NCBI GenBank assembly: GCA_937903135.1
Contig: CALDAH010000008.1
Location: 1 to 64,000 of the forward strand
DNA: 64,000 bases
Origin: an uncultured Alphaproteobacteria bacterium
GTDB lineage: Bacteria > Pseudomonadota > Alphaproteobacteria > Rs-D84
Direction of reading: 5' to 3'
Position 1 is the stretch's first letter. Each line of letters starts with the position of its first letter. Of the stretch, positions 18,494-27,008 are shown in pieces. The position numbers and the translations under genes were made by a program. A model generated the notes under the pieces. The model did not search any database, had not been told where the DNA came from, and saw only the letters and a list, made by a program, of their open reading frames with translations.

Positions 18494-19963
18494 TTATTCC
18501 TCGCCGATGGATTTTGATATCTTTTCAAATATTTGTTTTGGCGCGCCCCATATCTTTTTGCCGACGTCATATGTCCATGCGCCGAAGTCAAATTCTTCCT
18601 TTGAATCCAATTTTTTATCTTCGCCCGGTATCGGCAGTTTAATTGTCCCGGCCGGCAGTATCGCATCAATTTTCGGCCCAATCGCGTAATAGTACAGTAA
18701 AAACAGTCCGATCATAAGTAACAGAAAATCAAAGCCGTTGGATAAAAAGTCAAATGCACCGGGGTATGCGCGTTCAACCGCCGCGCGCTGGGCAGTAAAA
18801 CAGTTTTTAAATTTGTATTTGTCCATTTCCCCGTCGGCCAATGCGACCTGCTCACATGTTGCAAATACATTCGCAACAGATAATGTTTTGGCATCGGGGT
18901 TTGTTAATTTCTGGCCCATTAATGGCGGCATTATCGCGCTGTATCCATCGCGCGGGCCGGGGAAGTATGTATCGGCCGCAAATGAAACGGTTGCGTATAG
19001 TATTACGATTTTAAGTGTTATCGCAACAATTCGTACGGCGGATGATACGACCATATTTATCGCTTTTTTAAACAATCCCCCGGCAGCACCCCATATCGGT
19101 TCATACGCCGCGGCCGCAAGTAACAGCGGCAGGAAAATTATTACAAATATCAGTTTAAATACGACCGAGAGGATTTGAAAAAATAAATCAAATCCGATAA
19201 TTAAAAACATTAAAACCAAAACCAGTCCCGCTACCCATGTAAATGCCCCGCCGCCCATATCCATCCATGCATAGTTCATCATGGCAAACCCGCCCGCGGC
19301 CCCGGCCAGTGCCACGGTATTTAGATTCCCAATAACGCACATAAACGGTTGTAGAATTGGGTTCAAAACGTCATCTGTGGTTGTATTTAATGCCCCGCAT
19401 GTTGTCGCATCAGATGTTCCGGATGCCAACATTGCCAATTCGGCCCCGACGAACATTACCGGCCGGATTGTAATATCTGCAACCGTTCGCAGTGCCGTAT
19501 TCCCGCCAAGCCCGAGTGTCCCCATCATTGCGCCGACGATAAGTATTCGCGCACCCTGACGCCATATCTTGTCAAACCATGCCTTAAATTCCAGTTTCTG
19601 TTCCCCGGTCCCGAGTGACGCGGTTTTTTTTGCGGCATCAAATATATATCGGGCGGTATGAATAAATAAAAATATACCGAATCCGATTGCCATTAAAATC
19701 CAGAGATTATTTACCAGCGTATCCCAGAACATTTCTGTCGCCCGGCCGATAACCGCGAACAGTTCCGATACATATCGGCATAAAAAACAACCGTTTGTAT
19801 TTGCGATATCGCCCGCCCCGCCGATAGCATTTAAAAACGCGCCGGTGCTGGAATATGTTAACGCCGCGCCACCGATTGACGATGACATATACCATATGCC
19901 GATGCCCAACGCAATTAGCGACATAATAACGCGGACGGCAATCATTATTAGCTTTGCTTTCAT
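18494..19963 (-). CDS. VirB6/TrbL-like membrane protein, copy 2
   Basis: 489 aa. An N-terminal hydrophobic segment is followed by a short periplasmic loop with GCFLCRYVSELF, a CxxC pair shared with copies 3 and 5, then a long series of membrane helices and a soluble C-terminal tail of about 70 aa with Lys/Glu (EDKKLDSKEEFDFG). A central extracytoplasmic region contains TTCGALNTTTDDV and other cysteines. ATGA overlap with copy 3 (19960-19963) shows translational coupling. Probable inner-membrane channel subunit of a type IV secretion or competence-like machine. Confidence 0.6.
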   Translation of the reverse strand: MKAKLIMIAVRVIMSLIALGIGIWYMSSSIGGAALTYSSTGAFLNAIGGAGDIANTNGCFLCRYVSELFAVIGRATEMFWDTLVNNLWILMAIGFGIFLFIHTARYIFDAAKKTASLGTGEQKLEFKAWFDKIWRQGARILIVGAMMGTLGLGGNTALRTVADITIRPVMFVGAELAMLASGTSDATTCGALNTTTDDVLNPILQPFMCVIGNLNTVALAGAAGGFAMMNYAWMDMGGGAFTWVAGLVLVLMFLIIGFDLFFQILSVVFKLIFVIIFLPLLLAAAAYEPIWGAAGGLFKKAINMVVSSAVRIVAITLKIVILYATVSFAADTYFPGPRDGYSAIMPPLMGQKLTNPDAKTLSVANVFATCEQVALADGEMDKYKFKNCFTAQRAAVERAYPGAFDFLSNGFDFLLLMIGLFLLYYYAIGPKIDAILPAGTIKLPIPGEDKKLDSKEEFDFGAWTYDVGKKIWGAPKQIFEKISKSIGEE

Positions 19964-21162
19964 TTATTGCCACCCTTGTTATCTGGTTTTTCGCCGCCTG
20001 ATATTATTGTTTGACCAACGCTTTTCGCGATGTTAATTACAGACCCGGTAAGCTTCATTGCATCATTGGCCAGCTGTTCGCTTAGCTTGTTTTCCTCGGA
20101 TGCGCCGAATGCGCTAAGTATCATTTTTTTTACCGTCGGGATTTGATCGTATATATAGTTTAAAACATAGACCAAAATAACCGCGCTGCCAAGTGTTAAT
20201 GCCGCCAGATTTTCATCCGACAGGTCGTCCGAAAATACCTGGCCGCTGACGATTTTTTGCATTAGATCCGCGCTGCTAATATCCGGGTCAGAAAAGAACT
20301 TGGCGATGATTGTCATTATAACAGTATATGTTATTACCGCCGCGGACAGTGCAATAATTGCCCCGATTAGCTGTTTAATTTTATCCGTGCCAACATTTCT
20401 CCCGAGTCCCGATATCCATCCAGGGACGCTGCCTGCACCCTTAAACGATATTAAAACCAATGACAGCGGGAAAAAGAACGCAAAGAACGTCATCGCGATA
20501 ATAATATCTGCGAAATAAAAACAGAAGCGAACGAATAATTTAAAAAATCCGTAAAACAGGTATAACCCTATAACAAACAAAATCAAATGCTTAATTAATT
20601 CCCCGATCCCGATTAGGGCTTTCCATGAAAACGCGTGGTCCATAACCGCGATCCCAAGTTTCATATATGCCTGAAACTGCGTGATGGTTGTTTTCATTAG
20701 CATAATAATTATATTGCGCAGCTCGGGCCGATAAAAACCGTTACTCGCCATCGGCAGCGGTTGATATGTAACCTTTTCATTTACTGTGGCATTGTCGGTT
20801 TGAACCATTGCCTGGGTGTATATCAATGCTATCTCGGCGGCCGGTTCAAATGTTACGCGCCCGATAAATCGCGGCAGGGCGACCCCCATACTTAAAAACG
20901 TCATTGCGATAATGCCGTTTATTAATACGGGCCGAATAGATTTCTGATACCATGGGTCGGTAACCCCGCCCTTGATATTTTGCCATACGGCGTTTATAAC
21001 AAAGAACGAAAATAATATGCAAAATAATATAACACAAAATAATGCAAACCGGCCGTATATCGCACCGGCGGCATCCGATACAATCTGAAACAATCGGTCA
21101 AATATTGGGCAACCCCAACATTGCACGGTGCTGTCTATGAAAGTATGTGCTAATTCATTCAT
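19960..21162 (-). CDS. VirB6/TrbL-like membrane protein, copy 3
   Basis: 400 aa. The N-terminus VQCWGCPIFDRLFQIVS carries the CxxC pair and the short amphipathic helix also seen in copies 2 and 5. Six or more membrane helices follow and a charged, Gly/Lys/Asn-rich tail ends the protein. It starts 4 bases after copy 4 stops and overlaps copy 2 by 4 bases. The protein resembles P-type conjugation/T4SS TrbL-VirB6 proteins in topology: a periplasmic N-terminus, a central periplasmic loop and a cytoplasmic C-terminus. Confidence 0.62.
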   Translation of the reverse strand: MNELAHTFIDSTVQCWGCPIFDRLFQIVSDAAGAIYGRFALFCVILFCILFSFFVINAVWQNIKGGVTDPWYQKSIRPVLINGIIAMTFLSMGVALPRFIGRVTFEPAAEIALIYTQAMVQTDNATVNEKVTYQPLPMASNGFYRPELRNIIIMLMKTTITQFQAYMKLGIAVMDHAFSWKALIGIGELIKHLILFVIGLYLFYGFFKLFVRFCFYFADIIIAMTFFAFFFPLSLVLISFKGAGSVPGWISGLGRNVGTDKIKQLIGAIIALSAAVITYTVIMTIIAKFFSDPDISSADLMQKIVSGQVFSDDLSDENLAALTLGSAVILVYVLNYIYDQIPTVKKMILSAFGASEENKLSEQLANDAMKLTGSVINIAKSVGQTIISGGEKPDNKGGNK

Positions 21163-21166
21163 TTAT

Positions 21167-22441
21167 TTATTTTTTACCCCATCCCAGCGCGTTGCCGATT
21201 TTGCCGCCCCAGTTTTTAGTATTGTTCCATAATTTTTTTGTATCACCGATAGATTTGTTATACAGCCCCGTCATATCCCCGCCGATATATTGGTTAAGCT
21301 GATCGCGGGTAAGTTTAAATATACGAAGCATTAAATAAAACGTCAGTATCGCCGATATCCACATAATAGAATGCCCCCCGAAACCCATCGGGGTATTTGC
21401 GACCGTCGGAACATTAGAGTTTGCCATCCCATTCGCAGCGACAACAAATACTTGGCTATTCCATTGAAACAGTGCATAAATCACGGCCAGGTTAATGCAT
21501 AATATAAACGCGCATGCGATCATGGTAATAACCAGCTGCTGGAGTGCTTTGGTTATACCGGAAAATGCCGGCCATACGTCAAACCATTTATCACTGGATT
21601 TTACAACGTATGTTAAAACCTGAAACGGGTAGAGTATAAGTGCCATCCCAAGGTTAAATATACCCTGAATAATTAACAGTGCCATAAACAGATTACTTGC
21701 GATGAATGTTATAATTAGTAATATTCCGGTAACCAGGCTCATAAAATCCTGGCCGCCGTGCGGGATCAGGGTAATCAGCCCGCGCAGGCCATTGGTTAAA
21801 AAATCAAATCCGCGTTTAACCACCTGGTTATTCGCGCGTGATAAATCCGCGACCGGCCGGATTAGGAATTCACACGACGAAGGTGATATCCATCCATGGC
21901 GAATAACATCGGCCGGACACTCTATTTTTTCAATCCCGACGCCCGTCCCGTTAATCGTTTCGGTAATTGCGTGCGTATAAATCGCGCCGAATTGCAAAAA
22001 CGGATTAACCAGCCATTCGGTTACAAACACGGGCCTTATCTGCAGTAATATAACGGCCGCGACCAGGGCACGAATAACAGGCTTCATAACATTATTTTGA
22101 ATTATTCCAAAACCGCTGACGTTGCCGTTATAAAAATCCCCGCCGCCCGATATGCCGAACAGCGACGACCACTGCTTTGGAAAATACATCTTTAAAATAC
22201 CGGTCGCCAGTGATACGGCCAAAAATCCCCAGACCAGAACATAAATAATCCCCGTCCCTTTCCCAACAAAGAAATCATAACAACCGGTCGCGACCAGCAT
22301 AAACGCATCTAAAACAATCGGGACAATTGGTGCGATATTCAGCTTATCAATAATATCCGGCGCGGCCATAGCAGCGGTTGGCATTATGAATATAAATGCA
22401 GTAAAGAGTTGTTTTAAAAATTTTGATTTAAACAATTTCAT
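21167..22441 (-). CDS. VirB6/TrbL-like membrane protein, copy 4 (first of operon)
   Basis: 424 aa. A signal peptide (ending AMAAP) precedes a first hydrophobic segment, a periplasmic region with GGGDFYNGNVSGFG, several membrane helices, and a C-terminal domain (RDQLNQYIGGDMTGLY..., NNTKNWGGKIGNALGWG). It is the promoter-proximal gene of the minus-strand operon; a TGATATAAT box lies about 26 bases upstream. The family call rests on topology and on membership of a run of five like proteins. Confidence 0.6.
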   Translation of the reverse strand: MKLFKSKFLKQLFTAFIFIMPTAAMAAPDIIDKLNIAPIVPIVLDAFMLVATGCYDFFVGKGTGIIYVLVWGFLAVSLATGILKMYFPKQWSSLFGISGGGDFYNGNVSGFGIIQNNVMKPVIRALVAAVILLQIRPVFVTEWLVNPFLQFGAIYTHAITETINGTGVGIEKIECPADVIRHGWISPSSCEFLIRPVADLSRANNQVVKRGFDFLTNGLRGLITLIPHGGQDFMSLVTGILLIITFIASNLFMALLIIQGIFNLGMALILYPFQVLTYVVKSSDKWFDVWPAFSGITKALQQLVITMIACAFILCINLAVIYALFQWNSQVFVVAANGMANSNVPTVANTPMGFGGHSIMWISAILTFYLMLRIFKLTRDQLNQYIGGDMTGLYNKSIGDTKKLWNNTKNWGGKIGNALGWGKK

Positions 22442-22466
22442 GCGTTTAATATTTTTTATCTTTTCA

Positions 22467-22500
22467 ATTATATCACATTTGATGCAAAATATGATATAGT
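22467..22500. promoter_or_regulatory. Divergent promoters between VirB6-like genes
   Basis: On the minus strand TGATATAAT (core 22472-22467) serves the operon that starts at 22441, with a leader of about 20 bases. On the plus strand TGATATAGT (core 22495-22500) ends 7 bases before the ATG at 22508, predicting a leaderless message. The two boxes are about 25 bases apart, so the two units probably compete for or share polymerase. Confidence 0.6.
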
Positions 22501-22507
22501 TAAAACA

Positions 22508-23794
22508 ATGAATTGGTTAAAAAAGTTTTGGATAGTTTTTTTATCATTCCTCCCGTTCGGGGCCGGGGCGGTCGCGCCGTTTGTTGTTGGCGGTATCGCA
22601 GGGATTGGTGTTATTGCGGGATTTGCAATCTATCGCACGGCTGCGCCTGTAAATATGGCGGATGCGATGAACTTTTTTTCAACATGCTGGACATGTCAGA
22701 TGTTTTCGGATGTTATGGCGACAATGTCGTCGGTATTACCGAATATTTATAATGCAATCGGTCACGTAATAATTCCGTTTGCTGTGATATTAACCGCGAT
22801 ATGGTTCGCCTGGCGCTTAGCGTCCGGATTTATAAACGGCAAATCCGAAGATGCATGGACACTATCGGGCAGTTTCGGGACGCATCTGATAAAGCTGGCA
22901 TTTATATCGGCGTTGCTGGTTGCCCCGCTGCCGCGAATGCTAACGGATATTGTAATTGAACCGGTATTTCACGTCGGGCTGTCTATTAACCGTGCCGTGG
23001 CCGGGGACGATAAATTTGCCGAATGCGTTCTGGCGACGGCGGTGGCCGATCCTGTGGCCGCATCGGAATACGCCGCGACGTCCGGGGCATATTCGCCAAA
23101 ACTGCGACATAATCTGGCGTGCGAACTCGCGACCGTTCATCAGATGACAGGACTTGGCATGACGGCCGGTTGGACCATGCTAAATATGGCGTTTAATTCA
23201 GAATACATGCATAAGATTTTATGGGATATACCGTTTTTTCCAAATATTCCGATTTTCTTTGCCGGGCTATTAATTCTGGTGATATTTTTCTGGGCACTGT
23301 TGCCAATCCCGCTGTATTTCCTAGAGGTATTCATAGAACTCTCTATGGATTTAATAATGCTGCCGCTAATGATGCTATCGTGGTTATTCAAAGACTGGGC
23401 GATATTCCCGAACGGGAAAAAGAATATAGAACAGATTATAAACAACGTTATATCCGCGACACTTGGGATCGCAATAACGGGGATTTTTGTAACATTTGCG
23501 ATAATGTTCCTAAATTCTGTATTCGGGAACTGGAACGGTGCGGGTGCATTGGCGGCGGCGATGGCGCAAAACGATTCGACAATATTAATGGATGGCCTGA
23601 TGATGCGCAACGACAGCGTTATTGCAATTATAATGATGGGGATATTTATCGCCATGTTTATGACGATGATTCCGGCCCTGTCAAAGACTTTATTCAATGT
23701 TCAGATATCCGAAAGCTATTATAAATCGGTTCAAAGTCATGCAAAAATTATGCTCGGAAACCTGAAAAAGTGGTATGCAGCGTTAAAAAAATAA
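22508..23794 (+). CDS. VirB6/TrbL-like membrane protein, copy 5 (divergent)
   Basis: 428 aa. An N-terminal membrane segment with APFVVGGIAGIGVIAGF, then FFSTCWTCQMFSDV with the same CxxC pair as copies 2 and 3, then repeated membrane helices (PLPRMLTDIVIEPVFHVG is a conserved-looking loop also echoed in copy 3). The C-terminus is short and basic. It is the only member on the plus strand and has a leaderless-type promoter. Likely an inner-membrane subunit of the same machine as the opposite operon. Confidence 0.6.
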   Translation: MNWLKKFWIVFLSFLPFGAGAVAPFVVGGIAGIGVIAGFAIYRTAAPVNMADAMNFFSTCWTCQMFSDVMATMSSVLPNIYNAIGHVIIPFAVILTAIWFAWRLASGFINGKSEDAWTLSGSFGTHLIKLAFISALLVAPLPRMLTDIVIEPVFHVGLSINRAVAGDDKFAECVLATAVADPVAASEYAATSGAYSPKLRHNLACELATVHQMTGLGMTAGWTMLNMAFNSEYMHKILWDIPFFPNIPIFFAGLLILVIFFWALLPIPLYFLEVFIELSMDLIMLPLMMLSWLFKDWAIFPNGKKNIEQIINNVISATLGIAITGIFVTFAIMFLNSVFGNWNGAGALAAAMAQNDSTILMDGLMMRNDSVIAIIMMGIFIAMFMTMIPALSKTLFNVQISESYYKSVQSHAKIMLGNLKKWYAALKK

Positions 23795-23846
23795 AAAATC
23801 AAGTGCTTTATTTAACATGACCCCCTTTTTTGTGACGGCCGAATCT

Positions 23847-23854
23847 GATATAAT
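23847..23854 (+). promoter_or_regulatory. Extended -10, leaderless start
   Basis: TGATATAAT (core 23849-23854) ends 8 bases before ATG 23863, with no ribosome binding site between. Confidence 0.6.
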
Positions 23855-23862
23855 TCTTAGCG

Positions 23863-24372
23863 ATGAAACAGTTTCCGATTCTTTACTGGCCACGCAATAC
23901 CCGGGGTGATAATGAATATCCCTTGGCGCGAAAGGTTATAAACGGCGCAACCGGTGTTATGCCGGGGGTCGTAACAGGTGATTTGGATTTAGCAGATATA
24001 TTTAATCAGAACCCCGATGCGGCGGTATATTACCCGGTTTTTTGCGAATCAACCGGATGGTGGGGCGAACTGCTTGGCGCAGATGCGGTCGTTTCGGATA
24101 AGCTAATAATTTCCCCGGAATGTCAATTAATGGTCATTGTGGCCAAGAAAAATGCAAACACACGTGGAACAAATCAACTGCTGGCGGCGGAAATATACCC
24201 GACCAGTGGTTTTTTTAAGAAAATGAATTCCGGTATCGCCACGGTATCTGATATGCTGGCGACGGACGCGGGAACAATTCTGGCACTGTTTTCCGGCCGA
24301 AATCAAAATCAGTTTATAAATGTTCTCGAAGCGACGGGGAATTCATATCTCGGCTGTATCGGGCGTTATTAA
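23863..24372 (+). CDS. Conserved-looking protein of unknown function
   Basis: 169 aa, soluble, no signal peptide and no motif recognised. It looks like a compact single domain with mixed beta strands (LMVIVAKKN) and several glycine turns, ending CIGRY. It has its own leaderless-type promoter and lies between the VirB6-like array and rpmE. Codon use matches the core genes, which argues for a resident gene rather than a recent arrival. Function not inferred. Confidence 0.7.
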   Translation: MKQFPILYWPRNTRGDNEYPLARKVINGATGVMPGVVTGDLDLADIFNQNPDAAVYYPVFCESTGWWGELLGADAVVSDKLIISPECQLMVIVAKKNANTRGTNQLLAAEIYPTSGFFKKMNSGIATVSDMLATDAGTILALFSGRNQNQFINVLEATGNSYLGCIGRY

Positions 24373-24445
24373 ATCGCGAATATTTCTTGCAATATTGAAA
24401 ATAGTTTGTATAATTGCGTGGCTAAAATTATAAAAGGGTTATGCT

Positions 24446-24658
24446 ATGAAAAAAGGAATTCATCCCGAATACCATGAAATTAACGTTACCAGAACGGATG
24501 GTAAAACTGTAAAAATGTATTCTTCGGTTAAGAAAGATTTGGTTCTGTCCACGGATAATCTAAATCATTCCGCATGGACCGGTCAGCGTACAAACGCCGG
24601 GGACAAGGGTCAACGTGCCGCCGGGTTTAAAAGCAAATTTGCCGGATTTAATTTTTAA
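24446..24658 (+). CDS. rpmE: 50S ribosomal protein L31
   Basis: 70 aa. Starts MKKGIHPEYHEINVTRTDGK and ends with the basic WTGQRTNAGDKGQRAAGFKSKF, typical of L31. The zinc-binding cysteines of the C+ form are absent, so this is the zinc-free (C-) type. AAGGG precedes the ATG by about 8 bases. Confidence 0.93.
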   Translation: MKKGIHPEYHEINVTRTDGKTVKMYSSVKKDLVLSTDNLNHSAWTGQRTNAGDKGQRAAGFKSKFAGFNF

Positions 24659-24688
24659 TCCGATTATTTATCCGCAGGGGGGCACGTT

Positions 24689-25393
24689 ATGGAATTGCTG
24701 ATAAAAGGTTCAACGGAATTAAACAAGATGTTTGCCGCAATGCAGCGGACGGCATCGGGTCTGCGCCGTGATTTCGGCGAGGTTGAAAATCTTCAGCAGT
24801 CATTGCGTGGTGCTCGCGACTTTGTGCAAAAGGCTGCCGCGCGGATAGAAGAAAGTATATTAAACGACCTGCTGCTGGTTCGTCCATCGGCGGGTCTGTT
24901 AACGCCGAACGTATCGCGCGACGGTGATGGTCGTGATGAATTTGTTCTGGCGCTATCGGGGGCGGCGAACTTTGTTCGTGGAAATCAGCATTTCGCAATT
25001 TCACTTGCGCTGCGTTCAGGTGACGAAACAAAAATTGCGCTGGTATATTCCCCGATTGACGAAAGATTATATTATGCCGAAGATGGGCGCGGCGCATATG
25101 TGTTTTCAGCATATCATTCCGCCCGGATAAAGGTTTCAAATTTATCCGTCCCATCCGAGCTTATGATCGGTTATAACACGTCGGATACGCGTCCGTTTGT
25201 CGGGGCAGCCCGTCGCACGGGATGTCCGGCACTGGATTTGGCATGGGTCGCCGCGGGTAAGTTTGATGCGTATGTATCCGATCCCCTGGACTGGGCCGAA
25301 ATTGCAGCAGGCGATTTACTGGTACGCGAAGCGGGCGGTAAAATCCAAATGACGTCCGATTTAATTGCCACCAACGGCAAGGTTGATCTGTAA
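24689..25393 (+). CDS. Inositol monophosphatase-like protein, catalytic residues lost
   Basis: 234 aa, SuhB/IMPase superfamily by the fold-level pattern NFVRGNQHFAISLALRSG, LVYSPIDERLYYAEDGRGAYV and the C-terminal AAGDLLVREAGGKI. The metal-binding motifs are not there: the usual DPLDGT before NF is replaced by LALSGA, the Glu-Glu motif near residue 70 is absent, and the WDxAAG aspartate is Glu in WAEIAAG. The protein is therefore probably not a phosphatase. It follows rpmE by 30 bases with an AGGGGGG site. In Escherichia coli SuhB also has a non-enzymatic role in rRNA antitermination; whether that applies here is not shown. Confidence 0.72.
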   Translation: MELLIKGSTELNKMFAAMQRTASGLRRDFGEVENLQQSLRGARDFVQKAAARIEESILNDLLLVRPSAGLLTPNVSRDGDGRDEFVLALSGAANFVRGNQHFAISLALRSGDETKIALVYSPIDERLYYAEDGRGAYVFSAYHSARIKVSNLSVPSELMIGYNTSDTRPFVGAARRTGCPALDLAWVAAGKFDAYVSDPLDWAEIAAGDLLVREAGGKIQMTSDLIATNGKVDL

Positions 25394-25416
25394 AAATATC
25401 CCAATAGTATTAACGC

Positions 25417-25536
25417 ATATGCGAACCACGCAGCTGTCCTGCGGGTCGCTGTGTGTCCCCGGTTTATGACGGGACTGCTGGTTTAAATTAATTATATTAT
25501 AGAACTGCCGAGATTTTAGCGCAGTTGTTCGCATAT
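25417..25536. other. Candidate structured RNA, three hairpins closed by one long stem
   Basis: In a 370-base gap without genes, ATATGCGAAC (25417-25426) pairs perfectly with GTTCGCATAT (25527-25536). Inside are three further hairpins: CGCAG/CTGCG (25429-25443), GTCCC/GGGAC (25555-type arms at 25455-25459 and 25471-25475) and AACTGC/GCAGTT (25503-25526). No protein frame fits. No T tract follows on the plus strand, so strand is left open. The rest of the gap (to 25719) is AT-rich and shows nothing else. No known RNA family was recognised. Confidence 0.4.
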
Positions 25537-25719
25537 CCGATTTATAGCTTTATATTATCTGCTGTGGTGTGTTTTTCCTGTATATATTATATTGTGGCAC
25601 ATAAATATGATTGATAGGGTTTCTGCTGCGCGGGATTAATTGGTAAATTTCTAAAATCTTGGCCAATATAATTTTAATATAACAGAGTAATAAAATACAA
25701 TAAATCAAATTCGTCATTT

Positions 25720-25755
25720 ATGACGAAAGTGCGACGAAAATCACGCAGGGGTTGA
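25720..25755. repeat. 36-bp direct repeat, left copy of island boundary
   Basis: Matches 28081-28116 at 34 of 36 positions; the first 28 bases (ATGACGAAAG...TCACGCA) are identical and the two mismatches are adjacent. Together the copies bound a 2.36 kb AT-rich segment holding two genes, as attachment sites or insertion duplications would. Confidence 0.85.
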
Positions 25756-25766
25756 TTCTGTGGTCG

Positions 25767-27008
25767 TCATTTAATTGATTGTTTAAATAAAGACCAGCCG
25801 TGATAATATTTATTGTTTTCGCACAATCCATCAACTGTCCAATCTTGTTTTTTTTGATGACGATAACAATGTGGATGTTGGAATTTACCACGCCATAAAC
25901 CTATTTTTTGATTTATTGCGTATGATTCTTCTTCTGTATAGGTATATGGTGGATATGTTGAAACCACAGCATAGCCTTCTTTTACCATTTGGCGATTTAT
26001 TTCAACGCCTTTGCTATTATAACAAACGGCTAAGCTACGTCCCCATTTTCCATATTTTATCAATTCACAGCTAACTAACCCATTGCCAATAATTTTTTTT
26101 ACACGTTCTGTTGCTTCTAATCCACATGCATATTCTTTATTATTTTCATCTAAACACGTTTGTTTTCTTTCAGCAGAATCCATGCCGACTGGGCGAATGA
26201 CAATAATATCATCAATGTGCCACGTATCGCCGTCTGCTATCTTGGATACATTCCCGATAACCCATTTTCGTTTATTATGTTTATTTCGCCACAGCTGAAA
26301 ATCTTTTACTTTATAAAAATCTTTAGGAATATCAAAAGTGGTGTGTTCTTCGCTTGCCAGTTCAATATCTTGATCGTTGATTAAGTTTGATAATTGTGAT
26401 TTGTCCGTTATCGGAGCAGGCAATGTGCGCTGATTATTTACATGCATATCATACCTAGATAAATTGGACTTTAATTTACTGTAATGCTTATCAAAAACCC
26501 TAATTTCTATGTTGCTATTATCAAGGCGAATCAGCAGCAGTAAATCACCTGGCTGCGCTAATTTCATAACTTTATTATCGGTACCATAGTATAATCTTTT
26601 TTCATTATTTACCGTTTTTGCGTTGGGATTCCGTCTGGGGCTGTACCAGGTTGACATATGGTTAAATGTTTCTATACCGCTATCGGATATATAATAGTAT
26701 TTCGCTTTAAATTTTTTGGATTCTTTTACATCGCCGAGTACAACAACAAATTCCTTTACACCGTATAATTCTCTCATAGTGGACTTGCTTTTGCCACAGT
26801 CTGTTTTTGACAGTTTCTTTAAAGCTAATGAAATATATTCCGTGGGGAATTTGCCGTCCTGAACAACAGCATCTTCCATAACTTGCGTAGATTCATAAGG
26901 TGTTTGTATGTCCTGGCATGCAACTATCCCATATAAGGTTAGTCCGACCCCCACAAAAGCCAAAACAACTAATCTAAGCCGCGTTTTCAGCCAGTTTGAG
27001 ATTTTCAT
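25767..27008 (-). CDS. Lipoprotein with C-terminal staphylococcal-nuclease-like domain
   Basis: 413 aa. A hydrophobic N-terminus ends in the lipobox-like GIVAC, so it is probably anchored to a membrane outside the cytoplasm. Residues about 40-230 match no domain recognised. From about 250 to 395 there is an SNase (thermonuclease) fold: ADGDTWH, VIRPVGMDSAERKQ, a helix with GLEATERVKKI, YGKWGRSLAVCY and EGYAVVSTYPPY, ending in a Cys/His-rich tail. The catalytic Arg, Glu and Arg of the family are in place, so nuclease activity is plausible. The start overlaps the end of the methyltransferase gene by 35 bases. Its base use is AT-rich, unlike the core genes. Confidence 0.72.
   Translation of the reverse strand: MKISNWLKTRLRLVVLAFVGVGLTLYGIVACQDIQTPYESTQVMEDAVVQDGKFPTEYISLALKKLSKTDCGKSKSTMRELYGVKEFVVVLGDVKESKKFKAKYYYISDSGIETFNHMSTWYSPRRNPNAKTVNNEKRLYYGTDNKVMKLAQPGDLLLLIRLDNSNIEIRVFDKHYSKLKSNLSRYDMHVNNQRTLPAPITDKSQLSNLINDQDIELASEEHTTFDIPKDFYKVKDFQLWRNKHNKRKWVIGNVSKIADGDTWHIDDIIVIRPVGMDSAERKQTCLDENNKEYACGLEATERVKKIIGNGLVSCELIKYGKWGRSLAVCYNSKGVEINRQMVKEGYAVVSTYPPYTYTEEESYAINQKIGLWRGKFQHPHCYRHQKKQDWTVDGLCENNKYYHGWSLFKQSIK

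Noticed and set aside
25417..25536. 6S RNA or signal recognition particle RNA
   Set aside because: It is shorter, has several closed hairpins rather than one long bulged rod, and lacks the conserved SRP loop sequence.
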